Below, piece after piece: positions 23,961 to 36,410 of a DNA stretch of 64,000 nucleotides (position 1 is the first letter of the stretch; each line of letters starts with the position of its first letter). The stretch is from Platynereis dumerilii. Its lineage: Eukaryota; Annelida; Polychaeta; Phyllodocida; Nereididae. Where the stretch lies: the NCBI GenBank assembly GCA_026936325.1, contig JAPTHN010000019.1:12364253-12428252 (forward strand), read 5' to 3'. The translations under genes and the position numbers were made by a program. The notes under the pieces are model-generated. The model worked only from the letters and a program-made list of their open reading frames with translations. It was not told where the DNA came from and searched no databases.

Positions 23961-23977
23961 AACTCCTGACTGAGCAC
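22940..23977 (-). CDS. LINE reverse transcriptase, C-terminal 345 residues
   Basis: Motifs in order: C-G-V-P-Q-G-S-I-L-G-P-L-L-F near residues 35-50 (RT motif B), the catalytic Y-A-D-D-T near 67-71, then K-Y-L-G near 143 and the thumb. The C-terminal region ends in a W-N-G-L and F-K-N-R-L-K pattern typical of CR1/Jockey-type ORF2 proteins. The endonuclease and the first half of RT are missing. The frame is uninterrupted, so this copy is fairly young. The first Met is not the native start; the reading frame probably enters from the truncated 5' side. Confidence 0.85.
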   Translation of the reverse strand: MLSQELFLHCPTSERHRNACVRFQESLSSSLPVMCGVPQGSILGPLLFIFFINDFKKQMSYCKLHMYADDTILLFDSTDPDIIKQKLEYDLQQASLWFSANKLHLNVTKCKFMLFGTSRKLQQTQPPEINIGNDRLEHVENYKYLGLWMDATLSWKHHLEKARNKIKQRIGILRRVRAFLDENLAMMLYNALILPLFDYCDTVYANCNITELIKLQRLQNIAGKIILQVPYDTCTHDVLNTLKWFYLSERVFYHRCVFMHKCINGPSPPYLSRMFTFSSHGHNTRRSHRKDLLIPKCRTTTGQRAFIYQGVKAWNGLSMAVRNSTSVHVFKNRLKHEILSNRGPY

Positions 23978-24405
23978 AGTCTGCTAGAAGCAGGCGAGCT
24001 AGCGAGGCTGCAGACTGACGAAATTCAAGTCGAATTGGGTATCAAATTGGCTTCTAGGTCACTGGGACTGCTGCCCCTAAGGTCCGTGCTGCTGCCTATC
24101 AGGTCCGCGCTCAGCAGAACTCAGCAGAACTTTGCTGGGCTGCTTCAAAAATGCATGTGAGTGAGGACGTGAAATACAGCACCACTAGTGAAATGCTGTA
24201 GCCTGCTCGCTTACGCTCACAATAAAGCAGGCTGCTGTAGCCCGTAAATAACCCTACACATGATTGAACATTTATCATCTCTTCAGTCAAGAGCAAGCCA
24301 GAAATGACATGCTTAAAGGTGCGGTTTACATAGAATACATATTTCCATTCCTATTTGCAGAAAAATGTTTGGCAACCTTTGCATGCGAAGTTGCGAACTC
24401 AATAG

Positions 24406-24708
24406 TCATGTGCTGATGTTCCATGTTTGTCCCTCTGAAGTTGATTTTAAAAATATGATTTTATTTGACTCCAGTCCAGTTGTCAAAGGATGTGGACTTT
24501 TGACACCCTTGTTCCTCGGCTTATAACTAGCTGCTGAAGTTGCACCGAGTGAATTGCTTGCTCTGGTAGGAGGTGGTTGCTCCACCAACTGAACTGAAGA
24601 ATTGAACTTCAGAAAACATGACATTTCTTGCATTGAAGCATAAAACTGCTTAAACAATGACGACTGCCCATACATTTTTTGAGGCTGAGCGATAACAGTA
24701 ACAGCCAC
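24406..24708 (-). CDS. Unrecognised coding-like frame inside the large inverted repeat
   Basis: A 100-residue frame of Ser/Gln/Pro-rich composition with no recognised motif. It lies on the same strand as the fragments at 21571-22214 and between the arms of the 19921-26572 element, so it may be another exon or fragment of that element's protein. Chance cannot be excluded. Confidence 0.25.
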   Translation of the reverse strand: MAVTVIAQPQKMYGQSSLFKQFYASMQEMSCFLKFNSSVQLVEQPPPTRASNSLGATSAASYKPRNKGVKSPHPLTTGLESNKIIFLKSTSEGQTWNIST

Positions 24709-26572
24709 TGTTACTCTGAGGAATATTAATTAATGATGTTCACTCTTGAATAGGTTTTTAAAAAATTATTTTTGCATTTCTGCATTTTCCAGAGCCAATT
24801 GCAATTGAACCTCATCATTTGCGCTTATTTGTGTTGTCTTCTGAAAAATGTATTTTCGGCTGTCACTATCATCATGAAGTCATTTTCTAGTAAGGTTTAA
24901 TATCTGGCCAAATGTAATGTTAACGTCATGTTTGTTTTGTGCAAGTTATCATCAGAATAATTAGACAATGTACTGATTTTTCATGATAAACCATAGGCCT
25001 GTATGTCTCCCTGAGATATGGTTTTCAATTTAAGAGACATGTACAATGTATGATATATCTACTTTGTCTATTTCATTTTCTAGTCTTGAAATATGCATTT
25101 TAACATTGTGTTATCTTTGGTAATACTAGACATTTTATAATTGATGTCCTGCTGGGCCATGGCTCATAGATTAATTAACATGGCATTGAATTAGATATTT
25201 AAAACTAAAAGAGTGGCGTAACTTAAGTAGCAATCCGGTGAGCAGATTTATCTGGAATGGGCGCTATATAAAATCATACTATATTATTATATTATTTGAC
25301 AAATATTGGGCCATTGGGTTGGACAGTAATCTACCAAAACACAGTTTCAAAGTTCAGCTGCTTAAGAACCTTCCAGTACATTGATGTGTACCAAATTATA
25401 TATACATATAAAATGACTCATATTCAAAGAAAAATTGAAGTCAAACCTATACCACAGGTTTGGACTTTGGAAGATATATCTTCTACTTATACGGAAATTT
25501 AAAAAATAGAGAAAACATATTATGTCACATCTTTGAGCTATGAAAAACACTACAGGCCAACTTGGTTTTTATGACTACTGAAGATCTTGGGGAGGTAAAG
25601 GTAATGTTGAACTGAAGATTACCAAATGCACAGGTAGAAAAACTCTCAGAAAGCCAACTGGGCCCAACTAAATGTGCCCGTCTCACCTGGTTGCATGAGA
25701 CATTTGCCAACTTTCAAAAGTTACCTGTGATTTGTGTAGAAATTAATACCTTAATGCCATATAAATGTGTGTATATATTTTGTAACAGTTGTGGACCAAT
25801 CTGATATTGAAATTGTGGTGATATCTTACATTTTACTCATTTTGCTGACATAATACTCAAATCCATCCGTAAAATAAAGGAAATTGGTATAAAAATGGCC
25901 ATAAAAACATGATATCTAATTAATTAACAGTATATACATGGTCTCTGTGTTCACCAGTAGTCTCTCTAACTGGGGCATTTACATAGCTAAGCAATTCATT
26001 TGTTACAAAGAACCTGAGGATCAAATTTTCAGCTAATCTATGAATATGTGAGAAATTCGAAAATAAGGGGGGGTAGGGTAACTTTTATCACTTTAAAGTC
26101 TAATAACAGAAAAAGTATCCATCACAGGGTCATGACTGTGATACTACTGGCAAGCTGAGAATAAGGGGCAGTTTTTGCAGTTTAGACCATGATGATATCT
26201 GAATTAGAACTGAAGTTCTGAAGAGATTTGTAATTAGGCCCGGCTGAAAATGAAGTGAATTTTCCATGAAAAATTACTATAAATTCCTTATAAATCACAA
26301 AATAAAGAAACAATGTAACATTTTTCAGTTTAGTAACATGCAACCAATTATTCTGCACATATCTGAGCCAATTTCAGTTTGATCCAGTCACTACTAGGCC
26401 CTCAAAACTCAATATTTGGAATTTTCAATAAATTTTGTCCGTAACCGGACATATGGCCGCGTTACCGAATTATGCGCCACAGTTGATGAGTAAACCCACC
26501 CTGGCCATATGCAGGCTGGGGTACCCTAACATCATCAAGTGTCAAACTAAATCTACTCAGGGGTGTTTACTG

Positions 26573-27850
26573 GATGTCACATTTCTGGGTTTGGCTTCTG
26601 GACTATCATATTAAAACTGGCTTGATTCGGTGTTTTGTGAATCCGTCCACCTACATCAGAGTACTTTAATGACTTGCAATGTTTATAATTGGCAAACAAT
26701 TGATTACAGAAATTAGATTGGAGCAATTGATACCACTTTGATTGGGTTAAATAAATTTCTTATTGTAATTAAGGCAATCAATCCAAATCATTGTATAAAA
26801 CTTGATATCTATTATTCAATTCTTCTGTTTTTCGTGCAATCATTGTCCAATTATTCTTAAATTACACAAAATCCTTGGTTAATGTTGATAAATTGCAACA
26901 TTTAAAAAATTAATAAGATATTATGATAGGTTGGGGCTGTATTATGCCCTGTGGATGGATTTACCATCCTTGCTGGATGGATTTACCAGCAACCTGGACG
27001 GATTTAGGAGCCCCAACCTGCATTTTTGGTTGCCATAGTTTCAGCAAAAATTATTTGAATTGTTTTACCTTTTTGGATGTTGATGGTAGCACGGAATATG
27101 CTCCTTTCACTGGACAAATTTAAATTTATTTTAACTATTCCCATTGTTTGGGAAATAGGGTTTTAGCCAAAAGTGGACTGCATACATCTTGAAACTACGG
27201 TACTGTAGCCTGATTTCATCTTTACATATAGACGGCAGTGTCTAATCATTATTATTCGACTACACTGAGCAAAGATTCTTGGAATTTGAGGGTACGGCTA
27301 TTAACATATAATTTGTGTTATTACTTCTAATTACCAGATTAAAATTGTGTCTTTGGGGAGGAATTTCTAGCAATTTGAGGCGTTGAATTTTATCTCGGAT
27401 AAGTTATCTTCTGTCAGATTATGAAATCGCCTATGTTGCATATGTTTAGCGAATAGCCATAACGTAATTGCATAATTCTGCTTCCTTATTTTATTCTATA
27501 AACAAAAAGCCAAATATCAAAATGTTGGCCTTCTTCATTCTAGGGCAAAGAAGAACCGACTGCCTTGTCGGAAAATTCTCTCTAGAAACCATTTAATTGT
27601 GCAGCCATTTGTTCTCCAGACAGCCCATTACAAACACTTGTCAATATCCAATAGTCCTCCATTTTCTTGTTCCTCTCTGGTTTTATGTCTCCAACTCTGA
27701 GCTAATCAAGGATAAGACATAAATCAGAATTAATTGATGCAAAATTGATATCCTGCGTAAATAGTTCAACCCTGGTAATCTGAGCAAAATCAATATTCAT
27801 CAAGTGTTTGGGTAATATTAACTTTGTTGAACATTACTTGCATGAGTATA
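26573..27850. other. Outer flank of the large inverted repeat, then spacer
   Basis: GTGGACGGATT-type words at about 26648 and three GGATGGATTTACC/GGACGGATTTAG copies at about 26945-27010 mirror the words left of 19921. From 27010 to 27850 nothing is recognised. Confidence 0.4.
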
Positions 27851-28666
27851 ATATTAAAACCAAACTAAACACAATGGCGGGGCTGGTGATAACAGAAAGT
27901 GCATGTGCATGTGCAATGTACAGTTGGATGATCTGAATCCATGCAATGATTGACTTTAAGTAGGGCCAGGAAAGAGGTCTAAGCTCAGCTGGTTGGCAGC
28001 ACTACAGGCTTGCAATAGCTGGGCCCAGGGTTTGATTTTAGCTTTGGCCGGGTCATATGCACTTGCAATAGGCCAATTAGGACAGCAGTTTCAATCATCC
28101 TTCATCTCTTTGATGTATCTTCCCTGTTATATCCCTACTTAGTTATTACAAGTGCTCAAATACAGGACATAAGGCCCCGTCAGGCATCGACATATAAGTG
28201 TATAATTTTCCCGATATTTTTGTTACGATGAGACAACTGAAATCAGAAGGTAGAATGCTAGATGTCTGGTGTGGATATATTTGAAGAAAAAGAAAAAAGA
28301 TATAGGTATAGTATTGAGTTTTGGCCTGATGTACACCCACACATGTCAAGAAATGGCAGTTTTTGCTAAACAGAAATTCAATTGTTAAATTCCTTGTGCC
28401 TTGAAATTTCCTTAATTCCATTTCAGGAAAATGAGCTTTGAAATATTGCACTGTGGAAGTTGATGGAAGCAGCCTGAATCGTATTGCCAGTCATTAGAGA
28501 CACAAAAGGTAATTCTAAAGAAAATCCATTTATTTAAAATGACAAAATGTTATGAGCATGGGTTTTGATGCATTAAGGAAGAAATTAGATCAAAGAATTT
28601 TCAATTGCCAGGGTAACTAAGGAATTAAAAGGCGTAGAAAGGAATTTGTCAAATAAATGGACATAA

Positions 28667-31600
28667 CGCCCGCCGGCAATAATAAAGTCATAAGTGCAAA
28701 ATCATAGTTTTGAGATAAACGCAAAAAACCATTTATGGGTTCTCCTGAAGTAGCCAAAGTGCAAAACTGCAATCTCAAGGCATGAATCTTTTGCTTAATC
28801 ACAAAATAGAAATTTGGATGTGAATATGTCATAAATTTATCAATATCCACGCAGCTATGGCAAAATAATCACTTATGACCTTTTAACACAAGGCCAAAAT
28901 TATTGTACTTCAAAATTAAAAAGTCATAAGTGAATTTTCACTTGCAGTTTTAGGCAGTTTATTCATTGAGATTGCATTTGATTTAGATCTAGATGAGTTC
29001 CTGTGTGAACTGGCTTCAAAATGATATGCCTTGCAACAATCTAGCTTGCTTCCTTGAGTTATGACTTTTTACCGCTAATGAAATTCTGCATTAAAACAGC
29101 AAAATGAAGCAAAAAGGTCATATTAAGTGCCAAAATTGTAAAAGGTCATAAGTGAACTTTTCCCCCTGTTACGGTGTCAAAAACAGGATTTTATAGGTTT
29201 TGGTTATCCAACTAAGTTTTATTTATTGTTTTTATAAACCTTGAAAGATTTTGATGAACAAACTGCCCGAATTAGAGGTCTAGAATATACTTACAACTTA
29301 CTTCATGGTTTGGTCCGTATTTCAATGATATTTTCACCAGAAACCCCGTATTTTGCAAGACCCGTTTGAATATAAGGGAAATGCAGGTCCAAGGCATGAC
29401 AAAACCTTTTTAGGGTCTCCTAGATAAAGTGTTCTTCATTGTCATTGTCATTATCCCATGTCAGCTTGATGAGCAACGCCCAGTAAGCAACAGTTCATTG
29501 TTGACGCGTTTTCGGGCCGACTGAACATACATAAATGCACCGGATGGCGGAAATACAGCTCTGTGGACAAAATCTGATCATCAAGTAATGTCCAGATAAG
29601 ATTGACCTATCTGGAAGACTTTACAAAATTTCAATTGGATGATTATTATCAACCGAGTAGTGCCCGAAAGCATCCTGGAAAAATATTTTACTTATTTTTT
29701 CAAATTTCTGCTAAAGCGTTGACAGTGTCACGTGTATTCTGATGTTATCAGTTTCATTGTAAAATTTCTGTATCTTATCCCATTAACTACATTTATGGTT
29801 GGCACAAAAGACATGACTGTTAGGTTTAGCCCTCTAACAAGCCCTTTGCGGGAAGTTTTACAATAAAGGCCACTCAGAGTGTAGGTCAGTTCGATGGTCT
29901 GGTTTGGTCTGCTTGGTAAAGGAACTCGCTCGTGGTGAATATCCCACATTTTTTGGTATTTTCACATCTAGTATGGGCATTTAAATGCTCATATGTATGC
30001 ATAATTAAATTAAATAGTGACCTTATAATTTTGGTGAAGGACAGTTCCCAAACCAATCAGATTTCTCTGTAATTACAAACAAACAACAAAATTGTTTCTG
30101 ATTTGATGCTTCAGGTCAATTTTACGGAAATGATGAAATCTGTACCATTTTTGGTGATCTTTAATATGACACAGATTTTCAAATTTTTCTCCATACTATT
30201 TTTTTCCAAATTCTCTGATTTGAAGTGGACAAAATATGACTTGTGAGAAAAGACTGAGAAACATGAAAATACCATATATGCTATATTCTCTAGACGTCGA
30301 TGTCCGTTCACAATTGTGAAAACTGATCAATTCTCTGGACGTATGACAACTTATTTCAACATGTGTCATCGTGTTTATAACATAGGCCTTTCGATAACTT
30401 ATTCAACTTTTACACAGAAATTATACCAACACGTTAAGCGCTGTTAAAACACAAATTCCAAAATAGCTACATGTGACAAGGCCTAAATTTAACATGATGT
30501 TGCCTGATTTACGGATGAATCATCGGCAACTTTGCATATTGGAAATAATATATAATTACTGTTGCTGTTATCGTGAAATAAAAATTCCCTGCCGAGGATA
30601 ACTTCAAGCCCCCCTGGAAATTAAATGGTCGCCCCCTTATAGGGTCATAATTATATATTGTATGATATTTCTCTTTGATTTGAGATAATCTATGTAGTTT
30701 TCAAAATGTTTGTCCCTGTAAGAAAAGGTCACAACCTAAAGACTGTGTTCCTATAAAATTGCAATATTAACACTTAGGCGGTGACAATTAGATGATCATG
30801 GGGGAGACCAGTAGATGATCGTGGGGGAGCTAGGGCAAAGAGTTTTCCACAATGGCAAATTATTTCCTTCACTTTGCTGTCAAAGCAAGAATTTTCGAGC
30901 ATCAGAAAAAAAATATTGTATCAGGTCAAATATGATGGTCGGACATAATCTGATCTTTTCATAGGCTCATATTAGTTCTGGCCTACCCATAAAGAATATA
31001 GAATTTGGTAATCAAATTGGATGTATTTCCCTCTTACTATGTATTTCCCTGCCAGTAATGTATTGACCAGGGATCAATATTTTATCAAGAAGTAACTTTA
31101 ATGTAGCAGAGATGGGATAACTGATTAAACAATAGAAGTTTGAGAACATTTAATTAAGGTGAGAAGTGACATGTGCCACTTAGCACGTGTTGCTTTGACA
31201 AGTGTCTTAGATTTAAAATAGCACATTATTTAAAAAAAAAAAAAGATTCTATTATAAAATCAATAGTCTGTGGCAGTGGCGTAACTAGGGGATATCGAGC
31301 GGGGGGCAGGCAACCTGGAGGGGGCGTGCGATTCTCTGGGGGGGGGGGGGCAACCATAATACTAATTTTATATTTTAGCCAAGGATGAAAAGCTCATATG
31401 GGGGGGCCACCTCGGGGGTACAGGTCCAATATGGGGGTGGGGGGTACGTGCCTCTAAAAATCTTCGCTTCAGCGTGCGTCTGGTGGCCCGGGGTTGGCCC
31501 GGGGTTGGCCCGGGGTTGGCCCGGTTAAAAAGGGCTTCAACCATTCGGACCCTGCAACTGAGAGACCCCCTTAAATAACAGGGTCTATTTCGACCACTGG

Positions 31601-32397
31601 TGAATACGATGTCACGATGTTGTGAATGTCACTTCATTACTGTTTTATCTGATGTAGTTCTATTAAATAATTAAATAGGCCTTATAAGCATATTAAGGAC
31701 AGAGGATAGTGGTTCACAAAATTTAGCCGTTTTTTATGAGAACTTCGTTGCTGTGTCACAATATCCCTGTGAGCTCCTTCCATATCAACTGAGACAAGAA
31801 AGCACTTGTCCCAGATATTAAGACCTGTTGTCAATGGACTTCCTTCTTAACTGATGTTATGATTTTTATTTATGTGTAGTGTTTCCATTTATTTCTGGAT
31901 AAAAGTCATAACCGCATCATTTATGACTATCCAGGCAAGTGAAACACTGTGATTAAGTACACTGTAAGTGGCACTTATGACTTTTTGGGTTCAGGTGGAA
32001 ACACAAGGTCCAAGGGAAAAAAGTCATAAGTGGCACTTATGACTTTTTTGTGTTCAGGTGGTAATATCGGGTCACATGAAGAAAAGGTCATAAGTGGCAC
32101 TTATGACTTTTTTGCTCAGATTGACTTAAATATCCCCATAATTAAAAAGTCATAAGTGCTCACTTATGACTTTACAAAACTGAAAAGTTGTCATAAGCCA
32201 CTTATGACCTTTTAATTCAAATGAAAACTGACAGATGCACAAAAGTCATAACTGAAAATTTAAAATATCTCAGAAACCAATTATCAGATTTTTATGAAAT
32301 CTTCAGGAAACCTGCGTAAAACGTTTTTCTTTCCAAAAATGAATCAGTGGTAAAAGGTCATAAGTGCCACTTATGACCTTATTATTGCCGGCGGGCG
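28667..32397. mobile_element. 3.73-kb DNA transposon with GTCATAAGTG arrays
   Basis: Terminal inverted repeats start CGCCCGCCGGCAATAATAA, and ATAA flanks both ends (28663-28666 and 32398-32401). Beside each end the motif GTCATAAGTG is repeated in both orientations: near 28687, 28870, 28923 and 29145 on the left, and densely from 31905 to 32380 on the right, often as AAAAGTCATAAGTGGCACTT palindromes. No transposase frame was recognised, so it is presumably non-autonomous. The 4-bp duplication leaves superfamilies such as Sola, Academ or Ginger open. Confidence 0.8.
31274..31526. repeat. MITE end plus four-copy 11-bp tandem repeat
   Basis: CAGTGGCGTAACTAGGGG at 31274 is the left end of a CAGTGGC-type MITE. 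G-rich sequence follows, and at about 31485-31526 the unit GGCCCGGGGTT is repeated four times. A right end was not found. It lies inside the 28667-32397 transposon. Confidence 0.5.
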
Positions 32398-32949
32398 ATA
32401 AGAAACATATTTCAAGTTCATATAAGGTGGAGTTCTCCAGAAAAGGAGCATAGTAATTAGTGAGAGAATGAAGGTTATGAAATAATATAGGCTCTGAGCA
32501 AGTGTGAGATATTAGTACCTGATTGTATCAACACTTAACACGGGTTACCCATAAGTGGTTAAGTCATTTTACGGATATTGTTTCAATGCTGAACATGAGT
32601 TAGATCACCAGTTTCAATCAACTCATGCTACAAAATGTTTTACCAGTAACCTGGTTGAAAGATAAGTTATAGGAGTTAATCATTATAATAACCTGTGTCA
32701 AGTGCTCATACAATCTGGTACAGACAGCAGACAATTTATATTTTTTTGGGAAAGTCCAGAGTTACGCAATATTATGTCAAGACCAATGAGATTGAAAATC
32801 ACTATTGCAGATGAAACAATGCACAAAAAGACAGATGAAAATTGTCTGTGAAAGAAGATTAAAAGATCTAACTCTGGTCTGTGACAAGATTAAATGCAGT
32901 GGCATGAATTGAGAGGTCTGTTTTCCATCAAATCTGAGAAAACAGTTAG

Positions 32950-33900
32950 TTTGAAAACTCCTGGGAAAATATACAAAGAAAATGGAAATCTAAAGGGATA
33001 GAAGTGAGACTGAATCAAACTAAAACAAGGTATGTGGGTGTTTAAGAACATTTTATCTTGTGTTTTGTCTCATTTGTCACTGAAGTACATGTTACAGATG
33101 TTCGCATTGTAACTGTACATGCACATGTACATCAATGACCTCTTATATTCAGTTATCTAACTAAGACATACAAATAAATACCATTATACTCTTTCTTAAA
33201 CTCAAGGTGGCAGCCGCAAGTATGTAAGTCCTGGCCTTGTCTCCTTGTTCGAATGTTCGTTCCTTTAGCTGATAATCTTCTGATTGTAGAAATTCCCTAC
33301 CTCCTCTCACCCTCATGTTGATTGATTGATGTTTCCTGGAAAGCCGAACCTTGTTGAATTAATCAGGAGGTTGATACTGATCAGAATTGGGCAATACAAG
33401 AGATGATCTTGATCTGTGGAGATGCAGCCAATCTCCAGACAACCTGAGCTTGCAAAAACCACCCATGAGTTACGTAAGTCTTCAGTGCTCTGCAGTGTGA
33501 AGAAGGTGATAGTGCTGAGATTATGAAGTGGTAGTTCGGCAGTGACTATGAGGGCTTAACATCTATAAATCCTGTGTGAAGAAACGTATACATTAAGTTC
33601 CAACCCAAATAATGTGCTTGACTGTAAATGTGATTTTATTTGCCAAACTGAAATTCTGCTGAGTTGTGAAAAGACTCCTTGCATAAAACTCAACTAGATT
33701 GATAAACTCCACAGTAAGCGATATCTGTGTAATAAATAGAATTTGTAAGTTCTTCAATCACACGTCAAATGCAATGAGGAATTTTCTTGCAGAATATCTA
33801 TTGTGATGACTCAAGCCAGTTTGCTGTAGAAACAGCTGAAAAGGATGCTTCTCATTTTAATCAAGACTCTCCAATCGTAAATGTCTCCTTTCCATCTTAG
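32950..33900 (+). CDS. Candidate micro-exon gene, last four exons
   Basis: Four exons join in phase on the plus strand: 32950-33029 (80 nt), 33207-33223 (17 nt), 33439-33473 (35 nt) and 33793-33900 (108 nt, ending TAG). Donors read GTATGT, GTAAGT and GTAAGT; acceptors end CAGTTAG, CTCAAG, CTCCAG and TTGCAG. The joined frame contains S-W-E-N-I-Q-R-K-W-K-S-K-G, then W-Q-P-Q-V-Y, then N-L-S-L-Q-K-P-P-M-S-Y and finally N-I-Y-C-D-D-S-S-Q-F. An AATAAA lies near 33970. I do not recognise the protein. Exon 3 has a homologue at 42079-42206 with the same entry and exit phase, which supports it. The first exons, perhaps left of the 28.7-kb transposon, were not found. Confidence 0.4.
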
Positions 33901-35850
33901 GAAGTACCTGCGAAAATGAAATTTCATCGAGCAGAATTCATGTAATGCAAAGTATAAGTCCACCATTTAATAAATACGAACACCCATGGGATCTTTATTT
34001 ACAAGGTTAACGAGACAACCCTCTCTTAAGAAGAGTTGAAATACCAACATCAACGAGGATTACTTTTTTGCTTTATCAACCCGGCCAAGCTTAAGATCTT
34101 ATAAATAACTGTCTGCTTTGAAAAGGTATTGTTTTGTTCCAGGAAGTATGTGGCGAAGATTTGGGTCACCAGTCCCTTCTAACTCCCCACCATTGACATC
34201 AAATGTGCCCCACCAACAAGTGGCCTTCCATTATAAATTTCATTTAATTATGCCAAAATGTTGCACTTTGCTGTATCAATGGAGGTAAATCTGTAGAATT
34301 TAGATTTTAAATTCAGTTTCAGTTATTTCTTTGTGAGAATAGCCTCAGTTTGAATATTTGCAGCCACACATGTCCATATATGTGATGGGACAAAGTCTCC
34401 ACCACTGAAATTTGCTTAAAAATGCACAGCTAGGAACTGCTTTACATTTCAGATGTAATGAGATTTGACACTAGTTATAGTTAATATTTCCTGCTTGTGT
34501 TGTGACAACTTACTGAAGAGTAGCACCGAAATCCTTGGATGAAGAAGAAACCACCAAAAAGAAAGGGATTATGAAAAACAAAGGTAAAATATTGAAATCC
34601 GTCATCTCATGGTGATATCAGATTTCTCGCTGTTGAATGCTTCTTTTCTGTTGTTTTTCCTGCATTCATATCTCTCCTTCTTGTGTTTTGCCACTGTTAG
34701 TGGCTCTGAATGTTTCTTTTCTGTAGTTTTTCCGCATCCGTATCTCTCTCCTCTTGTTTTGCCACTGCTAATGGCTGTGAGAACAAAGTACTGAATGAAG
34801 ATTACTCAAGCAAAGCAATTCATAGCAATCCACAGTGTCCGCACCCTGCCATTGTTGTTTTAAAATTTGCTTTCAGGGCCGTTGGATGTTGAAGGTGTAT
34901 TTCATGTCGGCTACATACTAGTAAACTATAAATGTGTTAAAAATATCACTTTAAAAGCATGTTTGCATTTGATTATTAATGAAATTTTGTAATCAATCCA
35001 CATTGGCAGTTTTGAATATTATGAAGACAAAACACACAATAGAAGCAATGCATTAAAAAAAATGAGATATACCACAGTATAAAAAAACCAAAATGTGTCT
35101 TTAGGATATATATAACCAGCCAATATATATATTGAAACATATTTACTTCAGATAATGGAGTAATCAAAATCAGGACGTCGAGCACATCTGGAATCAACAA
35201 TCCTGTGCCCAATTGACCTTTATCTGTCTGTTGTGGTCATGAGCACCAAAGAACGTTGGCTAGTGCAAGAGTGTTGTGAACAATTGTAATGCATGTGGTC
35301 ATGATAAAATTGAAAGTTTCGATAATGTAAATGTATCCCGATTTTAACACAAAACTAACTAAGCAAGTATTCATTTACAAAATCCGAGAAAAACTTTGTT
35401 GAATTATTTTTTACATTACTACTTCACAAAAGTTAACAAAAGCCTCAACTGTAAGTCTGTAACTCATTCTACAGCAGGAAACCTTCACTTCTGCTTGTCA
35501 CAGCAGGAAACGACGACAGGTCAATGACCTTTTGCTAAGTTCTACAAAGTCTGTGATCCTTGAGGTGACCTAAAATGTAAACAATTCCCCAATCTATATA
35601 GTAAACCAGAGCAGCTGCTGAATAACTTCTGGAAGGGGTAGAGGAAGTAAAGGGTCTATAAGAAAGCAATGATTGAATGTCATTCCAAAGTATGAGCTCA
35701 AATGACAGGTAATTATTTTTTTGCTTTAAAAGAGTAGTAGCAATGGCCTAACCAGAGTGTCCCCCTTTTGGTCCTTCCTATGAGGATAAAAATATATAGA
35801 GTATAACATACAGCCACATCTCAATACAGGCTTTCACCAACAAATTCCTT
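33901..35850. other. Intergenic stretch with one tandem duplication
   Basis: An imperfect two-copy direct repeat of about 80 bp (TTCTTTTCTGT-GTTTTTCC... TTTTGCCACTG) spans about 34628-34790. Short frames here come from that repeat. No exon is firmly supported. Confidence 0.45.
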
Positions 35851-36250
35851 CCTTCCTTGTCAATTTCTTTGTGTCTTGATATTCTTCTAATTCCGTTCCC
35901 GGAAAAAGTCCAAAATATTGGATTGATTGCAAGTCTTTGAAGACACACAGGGCAGGTCGGTGGAAAATGTCATTCATCACAATATCCCACAATAGGCAGT
36001 GTAGTTCTGGCAAAAAACCATGTGATTCAAACCATGTGGTTCAAACCATGTGGTTCATCGTTGTGAACCACATGAAAGAAGACGTTGCTATGTAAACAAT
36101 GGACAGTAAAGTGATGACGTCACAATGCTTTGAGGCTCTGATTGGTCGGTGTGGTTGCTAGAGATATTTTTGGCGCCATTCAAACAAAATAGTGCCATAT
36201 GAAATCACTCTATTTTCTTTACTGGAGGTTTATTTTTATTGTGGGATATA

Positions 36251-36410
36251 AATAAAACTTAATGGGAGTGTGGTTCACAGCAATGAACCTCACTCATGTC
36301 AGGTCTGCTGCAGAATAAACACTCGTCCTTCGGACTCGTGTTGTATTCTTACGCGACCTGACATTCATGAGGTTCATTGCTGTGAACCACGCTCCCATTA
36401 GGTTTTATCA
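36251..36410. repeat. Inverted-repeat hairpin with TTC apex
   Basis: AATGGGAGTGTGGTTCACAG (36261) pairs with its near complement at about 36379-36400. The apex is GTCCTTCGGAC. Just upstream, at about 36013-36050, TTCAAACCATGTGG is repeated in tandem. It is the same apex style as the palindrome at 8075-8195. Confidence 0.6.

Larger units (their letters stand above)
19921..26572. mobile_element. Very large inverted-repeat element (about 6.65 kb)
   Basis: Outer ends CAGTAAACACCCCTGAGTAG and CTACTCAGGGGTGTTTACTG pair. The arms run to about 20715 and 25745, roughly 800 bp each, with clear similarity throughout (for example CCGGTTACGGACAAAATTTA at about 20053 and its complement near 26430). The interior holds a LINE fragment, a smaller foldback element and coding-like fragments on the minus strand. 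Weaker pairing continues outside the arms: GGATGGTAAATCC near 19483 and 19499 and its complement at about 26947-26975. No clear target duplication was seen at the 19921/26572 ends. Confidence 0.7.

Noticed and set aside
28146-28451. 101-codon minus-strand frame
   Set aside because: Located in a duplicated block whose other copies are not open in this frame.
31274-31530. Complete CAGTGGC-type MITE
   Set aside because: Only the left end is seen; no GCCACTG right end or target duplication could be found.
34609-34892. Ser/Phe/Leu-rich plus-strand frames
   Set aside because: Produced by an imperfect tandem duplication of pyrimidine-rich sequence.
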